64,000 bases of DNA from Tubiluchus corallicola (lineage: Eukaryota; Priapulida; Priapulimorpha; Priapulimorphida; Tubiluchidae), in assembly GCA_030141605.1 (NCBI GenBank), contig JAQGDQ010000244.1, positions 62,001 through 126,000 on the forward strand, given 5' to 3'. Under the pieces are notes generated by a model that saw only the letters and a list, made by a program, of their open reading frames with translations, was not told the origin of the DNA and searched no databases. This document shows, one piece after another, positions 34,262-46,311 of this stretch. Position 1 is the first letter of the stretch; each line of letters begins with the position of its first letter. The position numbers and the translations under genes are program-made.

Positions 34262-34568
34262 AACACAAAACGGCTTAACCAACTAACTTTTATTGCTCCG
34301 CATCATAATGTAGGTCTTCATTATTATCACATCTTTTTTTCTCTGGCATATTGTGACACAACAACTAAACAAAATGAAAAGCTTTGAATTACAGTCACCA
34401 ATTCACCTTTAGAAACAAATTTTGTGGATACTGCCTACTAGCCACATTTTATCATTATAGGTTACCTAGTACAAGAGAAGTTTAGAACTTGATTACCAAA
34501 ATGAATTTAGTTTTACATCCCACTTCTGACACCATATAATATGTTGATTAAATGTTAGTGCAAAACAC
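34262..34568 (-). mobile_element. LTR-retrotransposon-like direct repeat with tRNA-Leu primer motif, copy 1
   Basis: It begins AACCAACTAACTTTTATTG and recurs at 37296-37568 with high similarity. A third partial copy lies at 37592-37640. On the reverse strand it includes TGGTGTCAGAAGTGGGATG, the tRNA-Leu-type primer binding site also seen at 14944. It is interrupted by the TTAA-flanked element that follows. It lies upstream of the GGCT-like start codon. Confidence 0.5.
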
Positions 34569-34572
34569 TTAA

Positions 34573-37268
34573 GAACGCGTCTGCGAGAAGACCATGCAAA
34601 ATCGAAAAATTCCGGCACAAGGTTAGGTAAACCGATTCAGACCAAAGTTCGAGTATGAGGTCCACTAGTCACTAGTATTCACGATGTGAATCCGCTTGGC
34701 CCAACTCCTCATAGTAGCAGAGGTACGGTATAGGCCGATTTTCATGAAAAATGCCTATTTTTCTCTATTTTTTACTCGTATTTGAAGGATTAGTCATGCA
34801 GCAACTACTGAGTTTGAATAGATCTGACTCTGCACAGTATTGGATTTTGTTATCTTCTCCAAAATGACTCCAAAATGTCCCAAACCCCCCTTTTTTGGCT
34901 CTACCGGGGGTCTTTAAGCTCGCATTACACACAAGATGCATATACTCAGTCATTTCAAAGTCTTATATCTCACCCACTGCGGGGGCGGGGACAAAAATAT
35001 CGATATGTATGTGAATAGAGTATCCCATCCCACTATGCTGCAGTGACAATTTCGATGGAGCGAATTTCCACCCTATTGTAAAAGACCCCTGAAAGAGGCA
35101 TATATCAGGGTGAAAATATAGGTAACAACGTTCATCAGAAAGCTTCGTGTAGGTAAACATGAGTTGTCAAATCTTGTCAAAATACTTCAAAACATCATAA
35201 ATATTCATCTTTGGCAACTAGGGGCCTGGCCAGCACATTGGTTAAACTACCGACAGAATTGGACTCCATCATTCAAGATGGCGGCCAGTGCTGAACTAAA
35301 ATGTTCGTTTTCTGGGCTGTTTACCAACGTTAAATGCGGTATTCTGACTAGTTATCCGCACGAAATGAATATTGTGAATCTATTAGCCTGTACTAAAGAC
35401 ACTGGACCGCATTTAGATCTTGAAAAAATGAAATTTCTACGGAATGGAAATTGCTTCTTGCAAGGACTGGAAAATGTTTTACGTACTGTTTATTTTCTAT
35501 GCTTTGTAAATGTTATGTACAGGTTATTACCTAGTTATTACTTATTGTCTTACATAGGCGTACAAGCCAGGACACAAAGAAAATTGCCCTAAATCTGAGC
35601 GAATGCCCAAAAAATATGGGACAGACTTGATATCATTTGACCGGTGATTTTTTTTGACTGTAAAACAATCATTAAATCACACTATTGATATTTTTTGTCA
35701 GAAGTATCGGTTTTGTGCCACAAATAAATTTTGGGCGACGAAAAATTTTCTGAGCTAAATATCACCGCCATCCCCCTAGAAGCGGCCCATACGCTTATAT
35801 TGTCTCATGTTTAGACTGTAAGATTTTCACTTCATCACTTTCCCCATGATATATTTGTCTATTTTTCTGTATCTATCTTCTAGTGATAATCTACCTGCAT
35901 CGATAATTCTTTCTCTATTATTTAGATATTATGGTTTTGATTACTTGTACTATTCTTCAGTGATAGGATTATGCCGCTACAATAAGAACAGTATTTTGGA
36001 CTTAGAGAAATTAATTGTGACTGAGTTTTGTAGTTTTTCATTTTTGTACTGATATTCATAATCTTCTATGTATAGCCATGAAGCTTATTCATATAAAAAA
36101 GCATAAAAAAATGAACGGATTTCTAGTTTATATGTATATACCGAATGTTGTCAGATTCTTTCGCTAGCAATGACTCTCAATCTTAACAATCGGTACTTCT
36201 TTTCTATTAGAGGGCTTATTGGTTAGTCTTTCCTGGTATCCGCTAGCGATTCAGTGTGTAGAGAATGCCCTGAATCAGGGTCGGACTCGGTACAAGGGGC
36301 ATGCATGATGTCCTGTCCTGAAATCCATCAGAAGAGGCAATTATTCATATTTGTAGTCATATGAAAATTCCGACATAACTAAACCAATTTAAGATGAAAT
36401 TCGCAAATTTCTAGCAATTTCCATGGCAAAGGAATCTATTGCTACTAGGAAATTAGAGCACTAGTCACAGAAAATGCAGGTTAAATGTGGCTGAATGTCT
36501 ACTGTCATATACGACCTGAGCCAAGTATGTATACTTTTTACACATGGACGGAATTACTATGGAAAGTAAAAAAGTGTGTTGATATGGCAATTTTTTCTGA
36601 CAGTGCCCCCTTTATATAATGTCATTCATGATATTATCTCAGCTCGTGCGTTTTCATGAAATTTAGAATACAGATTTGTCACTTATAATCCAGCATATAT
36701 ATAGAGAAAATATTGAAAAACTACAAAAAAGGCGAATTTTGTTGATTTTTGTGAAATTTTAAAGTGCCAGTACTAAATACTGAAACAGGCTACAGCGAAT
36801 TTTCTTTTTTATATTATTAGTGAGCATGATGGTTAACACATACATGAAAACCAGAAGTTCTGTAGCCCCGCAGTGGACGAGCTATGAACCTTACAACTTA
36901 ACCTCTCCCTGGACTCTTAACAAAGAGCCAAATTTGAAAAATCCCGTTCTCTGATACTATTAATAGTATGTCAGAAAAAGTTAGGATATCAGAAGACAAT
37001 GTCTGGATCTATGTACCAGCCAACCTACATCGACCCATCTGTAATAGTTTATACAGGAGAAAAAGTTAAAATAATCCCCCAAAATAGCGATTTTTTGCCT
37101 CTTTTGAGGTCAATTTCTTGATGTGGTCATTTCTCTACTAATAGTATCTCGATCAATTTGATATCTTGGTTACATGGTTTTGGCGGGTCGCCCTTCATGT
37201 TAGAAAAAAATGATATAAATTCATCACCCCTCATGTGCCACCCTCTGCATGGTGCTCTCGCGGACTCC
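34573..37268. mobile_element. TTAA-flanked 2.7-kb element (piggyBac-like, non-autonomous?)
   Basis: TTAA at 34569-34572 and 37269-37272 flank imperfect inverted ends: GAACGCGTCTGCGAGAAGAC on the left and, inverted, GGAGTCCGCGAGAGCACCAT on the right. The element separates two copies of a direct repeat. The largest open frame, 142 codons at 35164-35592 (+), has no family features I recognise. The rest is AT-rich and apparently non-coding. Confidence 0.45.
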
Positions 37269-37295
37269 TTAATAGGTTAAAAATAGTCTGCCATT

Positions 37296-37640
37296 AAAAC
37301 CAACTAACTTTTATTGTTCAGCATCATAATGTAGGTCTTTGTTATTATCACATCTTTTTTCACTGGTATATTGTGATACAACAACTAAACAAAATGAAAA
37401 GCTTTGAATTACAGTCACCAATTCACTTTTAGAAGCCAATTTTGTGGATACTGCCTACTAACCACATTTTGTCAAGTTCACAACTTGATTACCAAAATGA
37501 ATTTAGTTTTACATCCCACTTCTGACACCATATAATATGTTGATTAAATGTTAGTGCAAAACATGAAACAGCTTAACCATAGTCTGCCGTTCGAACCAAC
37601 TAACTTTTATTGCCCCGCATCTTAATGTAGGTCTTCATTA
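37296..37640 (-). mobile_element. LTR-retrotransposon-like direct repeat, copies 2 and partial 3
   Basis: Matches 34262-34568, with the same primer-site motif near 37510-37530. A partial third start AACCAACTAACTTTTATTG follows at 37592, suggesting tandem arrangement or a composite LTR. Confidence 0.5.
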
Positions 37641-37860
37641 TATTACAGTATACACATCAATGTAACACTATGCATCGTTCATTCAAATTCGGCAAACAGA
37701 CCTAAATTTAAACTATTCGGCAATTTTATACTGATAAGTATTTACAACTGATGAATTGCTACTTTTACTTACACATGACTGCAAAACACGAAACAAAGAC
37801 CTTTGAGAAATCTTGTACTAAATAAGTAAGAGCATTCAAATCCGCATTCCATATGCTATT

Positions 37861-38283
37861 AGGGTTCCCAGAGAATTTTAAAATAAATTTCCCCGACTTT
37901 TCCATGACTTTTTCCTGACCAAATAATGATTTTCCATGATCAAGATAAGCAGAAATTGTATTACCACTATAAGTATTCAAACATTTTTGTGTATGGACAT
38001 TCATACATACACTGATATATGATGCGTCGGCCAAACATCATATTTGGAACAGAAATCAAAACTGGGATTTTTGCCTCAGGAAAATTTCATTTGAACACGA
38101 ATCGTTGGCAAAATATCTGTACACAGTGATTATTTTTGCATCCCTTTGCAATTTCCCTGACTCTTCAAACCCATTTTCATCATTTTTCCTGACTTTTTAC
38201 CAAATTATCTTTTTCCCTGACTTTCCAGGATAGCCTGTCTTTTCAAGGATTTTCCAGGATTTTCCCTGTGCATGGAAACTGTG
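37861..38283. mobile_element. MITE with repeated CCATGACTTTTTCC-type words
   Basis: It begins GGGTTCCCAGAGAATTTT and ends TTTTCCCTGTGCATGGAAACT. The inside repeats TTTCC(C/A)TGACTTT in both arms, a layout seen in many invertebrate hAT-like MITEs. It lies downstream of SNRNP35; the reverse open frame at 37765-38034 is not a gene. Confidence 0.5.
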
Positions 38284-39106
38284 GTGAATGTATTCACCAT
38301 GTAAAATACACTGCAGTAATACAGGAAGACTTCCACATGCACAAATTATATTGCTGTAACATTATTGATTTGAATATAATCCAGATGCAGGAGAAGCCAG
38401 GTATTATTACACATTTTACAGCATCATTTTAAACAATTTTAACAGACAATTTAATTAAATTATTAGTATCATTTTCCATTAAACTAGAAATACAAGGATA
38501 TAACATTCAAGGTTTACTAGGTAATTGCAAAGTGTGTTTTCTTTTAATATTACAGAATTAAACTTTCAAAACTAAACATTTCAAACTCTAACTTTCATCA
38601 ATATGGACAAGTTTATTCAGCCACAAACCAAATAGCTTTCAAAACTTCATTTATTCTTAAGGAAAACTTTGCCTGTTTTGTACTGATAAACACAATTTTC
38701 ACTATCCTGTGTAAAAGCAAGAATAATGTTTAAACAGACAATCTCTAATTTAATATCATTTGTACGAGGCGCATCTGTTTTCAGAATTAAAAACACAATT
38801 AAAAATTAAATGTTGTTATAACTGCAGCCATGGCTGTTACAAATAATCTTACAAAAGCTAGAAAGTCTAGATTCTAGAAGCAACAACATCATTCCATGGA
38901 AAGACATTAAAAACGTATGTACAATGTGTGATGCATACATATGTGCACACTTGTAAACTGCTCCACAACAAAAAGTAGAAATTAATAAAAAAAATATTTG
39001 TAATACACAGGTCCAATGTTACGCCCATCATTTAATGCTGAGTGGTAGGAAAAGAAGAAAGTTTCACAAATGCATGCTTGTACATGCTGTAGCACCATAG
39101 CACCCA

Positions 39107-39736
39107 CTAATGTCTGTAGTACCGATCTCGAGCATTGTCACTGTCTCGACTAGAATAGGACTTGTGCGATTTATACACATTCCTGAAATTGCGGTCCTCA
39201 GTATCTCTTCCACCTTTTTCTAAGAAAATCGGTTTCTTAAATGGCCTATCTCTGCCTCCAAATCGCAATTGACCAGATTCCTTCCTTCCGCCAAATCCTC
39301 CGCCAAGCCTCCTCGGTATCCAACCGTGAAGAACTCGCTCACATTCTATTTCAACCAGTACGGTGTTGCCATCAATGGTCATCTTGTTGGCTTCCTTTAC
39401 AGCAAGTCTGGCTTCCCACTCTGTAACGTATTCTATGAAACCATAGCACTTAGAGAATCCGGTGACGATGTCACGTACTAAGTGACACGATTGTACGTTG
39501 CCGAATCTGGAAAACTCCTTCTGCAGTCTGTCTTCATTTGTCTTGTGCGAGAGTCGTCCAACAAAAACCGTGCAAACAGGATCCGAGACAATATGTTCCG
39601 GGGTTTTGTACTTTGCATTCTGTGCTCTAGTTATAGCTCTATCATGAGCATAGGTGTCGGTACCATCAATGCTACCGGACTGAAGAGGATCGTAAACTCT
39701 AGCTAATGGTGACCAGCTGTTTGTTGGTGACGCCAT
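39107..39736 (-). CDS. SNRNP35: U11/U12 snRNP 35 kDa protein
   Basis: A single uninterrupted exon encodes 209 residues from ATG at 39736 to the stop at 39107. The frame is open 11 codons farther upstream, but a pyrimidine run and TTTTCAAG just before TGACATG suggest a 5' UTR acceptor near 39758, so I place the start at MASPTNSW. The N-terminus has YDPLQSGSIDGTD. One RRM covers about 54-132, with RNP2 VFVGRL (57-62) and RNP1 KCYGFIEY (96-103). WIPRRLGGG (139-147) and ESGQLRFGGRDRPF are near-identical to human SNRNP35. The protein is a U11/U12 di-snRNP component that helps recognise U12-type introns in the nucleus. The Arg-rich tail is shorter than the human one (246 residues). It implies a minor spliceosome in this organism. 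Confidence 0.95.
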   Translation of the reverse strand: MASPTNSWSPLARVYDPLQSGSIDGTDTYAHDRAITRAQNAKYKTPEHIVSDPVCTVFVGRLSHKTNEDRLQKEFSRFGNVQSCHLVRDIVTGFSKCYGFIEYVTEWEARLAVKEANKMTIDGNTVLVEIECERVLHGWIPRRLGGGFGGRKESGQLRFGGRDRPFKKPIFLEKGGRDTEDRNFRNVYKSHKSYSSRDSDNARDRYYRH

Positions 39737-39929
39737 TACACCTTTATTACATGTCACTTGAAAATACAAAAGAAAAAATACAATAAATGTTGCTAAAAAA
39801 CCTCAACATTCTACATTTATATTTGCTATAATATATGGTACTGCAAGTAAAATTTGTTTAAATCACAAGAAAACCCTCCACTTACATAAAGCTTAAAAAG
39901 TTCATCTTTAAATTTTTACACTTCTACTA

Positions 39930-40528
39930 TACTGCCTTTTTGCATGCAGGGCTTGCGTCAACAGTAACACTGTTTAAAACTTGTAAATTTAAACTCCCGC
40001 AATGACCGTTAGATGCAGCCATTTTAATGGTAGGTCATTTGAAATAAGTTTAGATAACATTGAGTGAAGTTTTGAAAATATAATCAGAGCATCCGTAGCA
40101 TAATTACTAATTAAGTAAAATTTTAAATTACTGTATCTTGTCAATAAGATAAAAAATACATTTTTGGTTTGTGAATGGCACACCCTGGAGAATGAGTCAG
40201 CCATGTTTCACCAAATAGCACGAGCATTTTAAATTATTTCTAGGTACATAAGTCTTTACAGCAGGTAAGCGAAATGCTAAGTAATATAGATTTGCATGAA
40301 AAGTTTTTTGGGACATAATTTAACATTGCCTTTTCTTCCCCTGATTCACATTTACGTATAGGACATCATGTAATGGCGAACAGTATTGCAGCAGATGTAA
40401 AATGAAAACAAATAAAAATTCCTTTTAACGCAAGTGTAAAATAGGCGTAAAATTACTATAATGTAATATCATTTTTAAGGCAATTTTTGTGAAACCTACT
40501 TCAGATACCCCTTTTCTTGTCCTTTAAA
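39930..40528 (-). mobile_element. Interspersed element family B, inverted copy
   Basis: Reverse-orientation match to 11757-12350 and 15670-16262, running from CTGCCTTTTTGCATGCAGGG to CCCCTTTTCTTGTCCTTT. It lies just upstream of SNRNP35, within about 200 bp of its start codon. Confidence 0.65.
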
Positions 40529-41009
40529 CCTACTGTTATTACTATTATGGAAACATATATACATGATTAACACCCAAAACAGCATATGCTGTGCAACTTA
40601 AACAGAAATTCAAATAAACACAACGTCTGAAAGAAGCAGAAATGATAAGTTAACAGGTCAGGTAGATGAAATCTAAATCTAAAAGTAAACTACAGCCAAC
40701 TAGTATAGTGTATAAAATTGACAGAAAAAATTTCTTTCTACAAAACCAAGGAACAACAAATTTTTGCTCCACCATACAGGTAATTTTAACACCAGTGACA
40801 TTATTTCAACACATTAATCAATTAATAATGTTAATTAGCAATAGAGTAGAACAAAGTATAAAACTGAACAAGACCCTGAAGCAACAGTTTATCATTAATC
40901 TATTTAATACGAAAGGCAAAAATATTTGTTTAACTTAGTTTCATTCTTCTTCTTGATTTTCCTTTATTTGTCTTGGTTAAAATTTATTATGTTACAGACT
41001 ATTGAACTA

Positions 41010-41265
41010 AATATTTACTTGTGTGTTTGTCTGTCTGCCCATCTACCTACTTATCAGTCTGTGTCTCTATTTATCAATCTATCTATTCATCTATCTAGTA
41101 CCCATCTATCTATCTGTATATCTATCTATCCGTCCGTCCATCCATCTGCCCTCAGCCTGCCCGCCCGACCACCCACCCTACCATTCATCCATCCATCCAT
41201 CCATCCATCCATCCATCCATCCATCCATCTGTCTATCTATCTACCTATTTATCTATCAGTAATCC
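41010..41265. repeat. CTAT / CATC tetranucleotide microsatellite
   Basis: Degenerate CTAT and CTGT units change into about eleven CATC units at 41188-41228. The apparent Ser/Pro/His-rich open frames are products of the repeat. Confidence 0.9.
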
Positions 41266-41269
41266 AGCT

Positions 41270-43050
41270 AAACTACTATTATTCAATCAGACTCAACAAC
41301 AAAATTCTATAACTTGTCAAAAATAAGTTATTAAATAAAATAAGCTTATTTATAAGATGTTTTGGATGTCTTTTTCCATCTGTTCAGCTTAGGGTTGCCA
41401 CCCCATCATGAACTGTGTAGTCAGGAATCAAGAGCCAAACAGGGGGCATATAAGCTTCCCCAGTAGGGCCCGGTAGGGAAACCCGGAATATGGCAGTCAC
41501 TCAATGATATAGTATAACTGCCGCTGTTGGTCAGACGAGCATTACATCTCTTTTTCACGATTCATAATATTTTGCAAAATTTTCATTGCTTTCAAACAAC
41601 AACCCATTCATATGTTTCTAGACTGTCGCCTTGCCAATTTATTTTTTCAAGATCTGGGCATCTGGGCCTCCATTTTTTTAAATCTACATCACCACAAACA
41701 CATACGCTTTGATTCAATCAAATTTCCATCTGTATAGAGGATTTCTTCTTAATTCTAAAACAGAGATTCTTGCTTTGACAAACAGCTCAGACATTGGCAC
41801 ATATCACAAATCATACATCCAATTTTGATAATTATGGCTGAGATCCGCATGTAGCTGCGATATATTATCTTTAACCTGGGTTTCCCGGGCTAACGGTGTT
41901 ACTGTTAGACTTTGCGTTTCAGATTCACATTTTTTTATTTTTTCCCAAAATAATAGTGTCAGATAACATAAACGCTGCAAATAACCAACAGAAAGGGAAA
42001 ATGGTGGGGAAAAACTAAAGTTATCGAATCAGTTACCCTTTTCATGATGTAGGAACAACTGGTTTAGTACCATCGTTTTAGTTACTAAGTGACAGTAAGT
42101 CTATTTAATATCCGGCAAAGATACGCATAATACGCATTTTTATTTCAATTTTTATTAGTTCTTGCATTAATACATTAATATAATATACTTATAATATTCG
42201 GTATGCATCATGAAGACAGTGAAGTGGCGCTTTAAGGTGAATATGAGATGATAACCTCACGCATCAGTCTCAAACACGTTATTTGACGATGCAACAGTAG
42301 TATTGAGCAATTGCAGTACAGGGAACTTTATGAGAATAAATTTCTCTACTAACCGTAAAATTGTCAAATTTTGTGAAATACTGACCATTCCGACTTGTTC
42401 GGTGTATGTGAAGTGTGAATGTCTTCTTATAAATTTTCAGTTCATAATCTTTGATAGCAAAAAATGAGGAATCTTAACTTGTGCGATGGAATAGTCAAAA
42501 TTTGCAAAGGGAATTGAAGGTTTTGGTTATTGATTTTCATTTTCAATGTTTGGCATAGCGGAGTCTAGTTTTTTGCTGGATTAACTGCTGTGTTTACCAG
42601 TCTTAAGGGCAGATTTCTTTTATTTTAGAGTTCTGTCCGCCCTATGTCTACAATAGGCTTAACGGGCATATGATGATGATGATGATGATGCACATTAGTG
42701 TTTGGTGCGTACTCTTTTTGATGGCACCTGTTTTCCACTACATTTGTGCCTGTTTAATGTCTATAATATATATTTAGAATATCAATGTAGCTGACTAAGC
42801 ATAACTTGATGACTAGTTGGTATTTTGCTAGCCTCCTGCAGTGTTAGTGTCTACAACCCATGACACTAATGACAGTGTTTTACAATTTCACTAACTAATA
42901 CTAGTATTACTAAATGAAATAATCACTTTTAACTGCATTACGTAGGGTCTTCATGTACAATCGATTGTTTACTCGATTCCGAGTACTGCCTGACCGTACC
43001 GCGGCTTACCCAGTGTGGCACTTCTTCGTGTAGGCCTACTCACCTTCTTG
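41270..43050. other. Intergenic DNA with small repeat fragments
   Basis: No gene seen. 41393-41510 starts AGGGTTGCCACCCC and ends near GGGAAACCCGGAATATGGCAG, possibly a short MITE. 42600-42692 ends in an ATG-repeat tail (GATGATGATGATG), which could be a SINE fragment. Confidence 0.4.
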
Positions 43051-43129
43051 ATGAGTAAATCCTGATTTCCATCTCTTGCACCAGTCTGTCATCCACTGAG
43101 TAGCTAGCCAAAAAAACACCCTTGTCCAG

Positions 43130-43420
43130 TTATTCGTTGTTGCTTTACTCTCCTCCTAATATACCAAACTGGTTTTACAATAGGACGTTTCTCACACGGA
43201 ATTGTGAATCAAGTTTATGTTTGAAACTATTTACATTATTTGCCCTCACTAATTATTCCGGTAACAAGTTCCACAGCATCACTTCAGCTTGTGAAAAACT
43301 ATGCCAATGCTTTTCAGTATTAACCCTATGCTTGAATAATTTAACACTATGCCCACGCGGTGCGTACTTTCGGCACCTCGAATGATTTCATTGTTATCCC
43401 ATCTGGCATTACAACCATAC
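43130..43420 (-). pseudogene. LINE reverse-transcriptase ORF, C-terminal remnant (CR1/Jockey-like)
   Basis: On the reverse strand a frame reads RGHSVKLFKHRVNTEKHWHS, then WNLLPE, a stop, and NNVNSFKHKLDS. This is the pattern at the end of many CR1/Jockey-type ORF2 proteins (WN.LP...V..A....FK..LD). An in-frame stop and loss of frame upstream mark it as dead. The following sequence down to about 43050 may be its 3' UTR. Confidence 0.7.
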
Positions 43421-43429
43421 GTGTATACT

Positions 43430-44715
43430 GCCTTGCTGTGGTAACCTGTGTACGTGGGACATGATACTGGTGCTGCAATTTAAATAAATAAATTCTTGTA
43501 CCTACCAAGGTGGTACATTATTTTGCAGCACGTGGCAAAGCAGCCGAGATAGTATACACCTAGCCAGTACACGGCACCATGATAATGGGCGCCCACGTAA
43601 TATCAGAGGCTGCATGAAGTCCCGGCATAGTACTCTATTTAAAAGAAAACCTAATGATTGTGTAAACATTACTTCAGAATAAAGAATGCTCTAAAATATT
43701 GAGAACTACAATAACTTTTTTATATCGTCTAATAAAATAAAAAAATAAAAAATTATTATTATTATTGACAACTAGGAATAAAAAATCAAAGCTTACGTTA
43801 AATAATATTTATCTTGAATGCTCAAATTTCTTTAAACTTTCAAAGCTACGCACAGCTCAGTGAATCTACTAAGATTGGCAACGGCGTTTTTTTGTCACAT
43901 GCGCGTGGCCGACAAATAGAAGGCGGTACCATGATAACTATGATCATGGTCTGCTGTGTTAGTTTCTGACGTCATATGATATAGAGCCCATTTTTCGTGA
44001 CATCATGTATTTAAAAAGTAACACATATACAAACATGCTTGACGCACAAGGGAAGATGTCTGCTATTGCACAAACTGTGGTTAGTTTCTGACGTAAGCAA
44101 TAGCTGTGTTCAGTTGCCATTAATTTACTTTCTAAGCTAATTGTTAAAATATAAGAAATAACTGCTAACTTTTAGAGGCAAGAAAACGTATATTTTGGAC
44201 AGTAAATTACAATGAGATTGAGTCTAAACAATCATCCGGTTTTCCTTTAACTTCATCATGGCCTAAGTTACATGTGGCACAAGTAAAGTATCGTGCTTTC
44301 TTATCTAGCAACCATATGGCAGTAACCCGCAGCTTTACCGCAACTAATCTCCACTTTCATAACTAAATTTGTTACTATTATTTCAGTGTTTTAAATAAAA
44401 ACAATTTCGAAAACATTTTTTGACAATAAATTTAAAATCATAAGAAACGTGATGTTCATTTAGTTGAAACTTAAACTTCGTCTATTGTTCACTTGCACAA
44501 TTTGTTTCGACATTGCATTGCGTGTGCCAACAGACTGGTAGACTTTCTAATTCAGTATTGCTCTCGTGTATTTACTGGATTGATCTCCCACTATCTCTTG
44601 ATACAGTGTGTATGCTATGATTCCTTGTTGGTAGACTTGTAAATTTCTGAGTCTGAAATGACGATTGCTTTTGTGGTGTAAAGGCTAACATAGGTACCCG
44701 GAAAGTGAAGGTTAT
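43430..44715. other. Intergenic DNA without recognisable gene
   Basis: AT-rich sequence with a short ATT run near 43755. I see no coding frame and no match to the other repeat families of the window. Confidence 0.4.
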
Positions 44716-45126
44716 CGATGGCAGATTTAGGGGGTGGGGCTTGCGGCGTCCCTTTTACAGTAACAGTGACAACACGCCAAATTAATATTTTCTCTGAATT
44801 ATAAGCATTAGAACGATTTGCTAAATCTTAAAGGTGCCTTAAATCTGTAAAAATAATAAATCACAAGAATATAGATGAAAGTTATGTACAGTGTATATCA
44901 ATATAATTACTGGTATGTAATTTTGAGTCAAAGGTGAGGTGACACCTGTTCTAAACTAATGAGCTTTCTAGAGGAAATGGTTTCTAGAGGGTAGACAAGT
45001 GGTCAAAAATGCAGTAAAATGTATTGTTGTCCGGGAGGACCTTGCTGGGGGCTTACACAGCTCCCCACATCCCTAACTGCTTTTCTATTGGGCCTACCGT
45101 TGTTCTAAAACCTGTATCCGCCCCTG
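44716..45126. mobile_element. hAT-like MITE, second copy of the 29848 family
   Basis: Left end CGATGGCAGATTTAGGGG is a mutated form of the 29848 left end. The right end CTGTATCCGCCCCTG is identical. The open frame at 45024-45239 crosses its edge and is not coding. Confidence 0.7.
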
Positions 45127-45813
45127 GTTATGGGTCCGCATCCCAATGGAAGTGCAAAATTTTTGAAATTTTAATTAAATACTTCACTTGTGCGTTTAGT
45201 GTATTTATTTTCCGCGGACTGTTTTTTAACCACCCATAATGTTATAAACCAGCACCAATAGTTGAAATATTCAGATGCCATCATGTCTGTACTGTTTATA
45301 ATTTAATCTACCATTTCTATGGTGCCTTTCAGGATTGAGTTTTCAAAGTTAAGTAGCATGTGTACATGATGCCTATTGCAAAATGGATACAAGCGTGCAA
45401 TTTGGTAAGTAGGCCTAGGGTCGGCTACTTCAAAAATGTGATCTGCATGGCAACTATGAAGTGAAATTTGAAATACCAGCATTTGCAAAGAATCCATAGC
45501 CGTGCGTGTATGTAATTTATATTAGAATTAAATCAGCAGAATGATGCCAAAAAAGAACTCGATTTTCTAGAAGTTCACTTCTTTGTGTGTTTGCTTTATT
45601 GTGAACAAATAAACACTATTTAACCATGAGATTTGCAGTTTTCATTTATACTGTGAAAATGTCATTTTACGTTACAGAAACACATACGAAGAGTGCTTGG
45701 ACGCCATTGAGTGATGGATTAAAAAATCACAAGGTCTGCCTACATTTAGCTAATTAGTGTTCAGACAAGTTTAGCTTTTTTAGTGTTTCCCCAAGCATGC
45801 ATATGCAGTTACT

Positions 45814-46011
45814 TATCATTGTTGGTACACAAGATTATGTAACTTCAGCATTTGACAGTTAAGAAGCTTAAGCATGCTTTTCTCAAACTGTAAGTCACTA
45901 CTTGAATGTGTTTATCATTGTTGATACACAAGATTATGTAACTTTAGCATTTGACAGTTAAGAAGCTTAAGCATGCTTTTCTCAAACTGTAAGTCACTAC
46001 TTGAATGTGTT
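45814..46011. repeat. 99-bp tandem duplication
   Basis: Two near-identical copies of a 99-bp unit start at 45814 and 45913 with TATCATTGTTG(G/A)TACACAAG. About 300 bp upstream of the 56-bp satellite. Confidence 0.9.
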
Positions 46012-46311
46012 TGACTCTACTAATTATTTGCAAGAGAATTTCCACTGATCATGAAATTCAGCTAAATACTGGTTTGCAAATTAAACAGTGTGCTCACTGT
46101 TTACCATTTTATATAAAATAAATGATTTTTATGAATAACAGTGTACTACATTATCTGATCAGTAATGATGATTTCAACCAATGTTATTTTTTTATTCTAA
46201 TTATTTATTTCCATTTCTGCTTAGTTAAACGTATGTCACACTAAAGTATATGAGTAGCTTCCAGGCATATGAGAAAGCACTCACAAATCAACTATTTTTT
46301 ATAAAACCGTA

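Noticed and set aside
35164-35592. 142-codon forward open frame
   Set aside because: No domain or family pattern, poor coding look, and it lies inside a TTAA-flanked element; kept as unassigned, not called a gene.
34262-37640. A complete LTR retrotransposon with two LTRs and 2.7-kb interior
   Set aside because: No gag-pol similarity in the interior, and TTAA plus inverted ends fit an insertion into repeat DNA better.
39241-39706. Three forward open frames of 61-74 codons
   Set aside because: Antisense shadows of SNRNP35.
43122-43385. 87-codon forward open frame
   Set aside because: Antisense of the LINE reverse-transcriptase remnant on the reverse strand.
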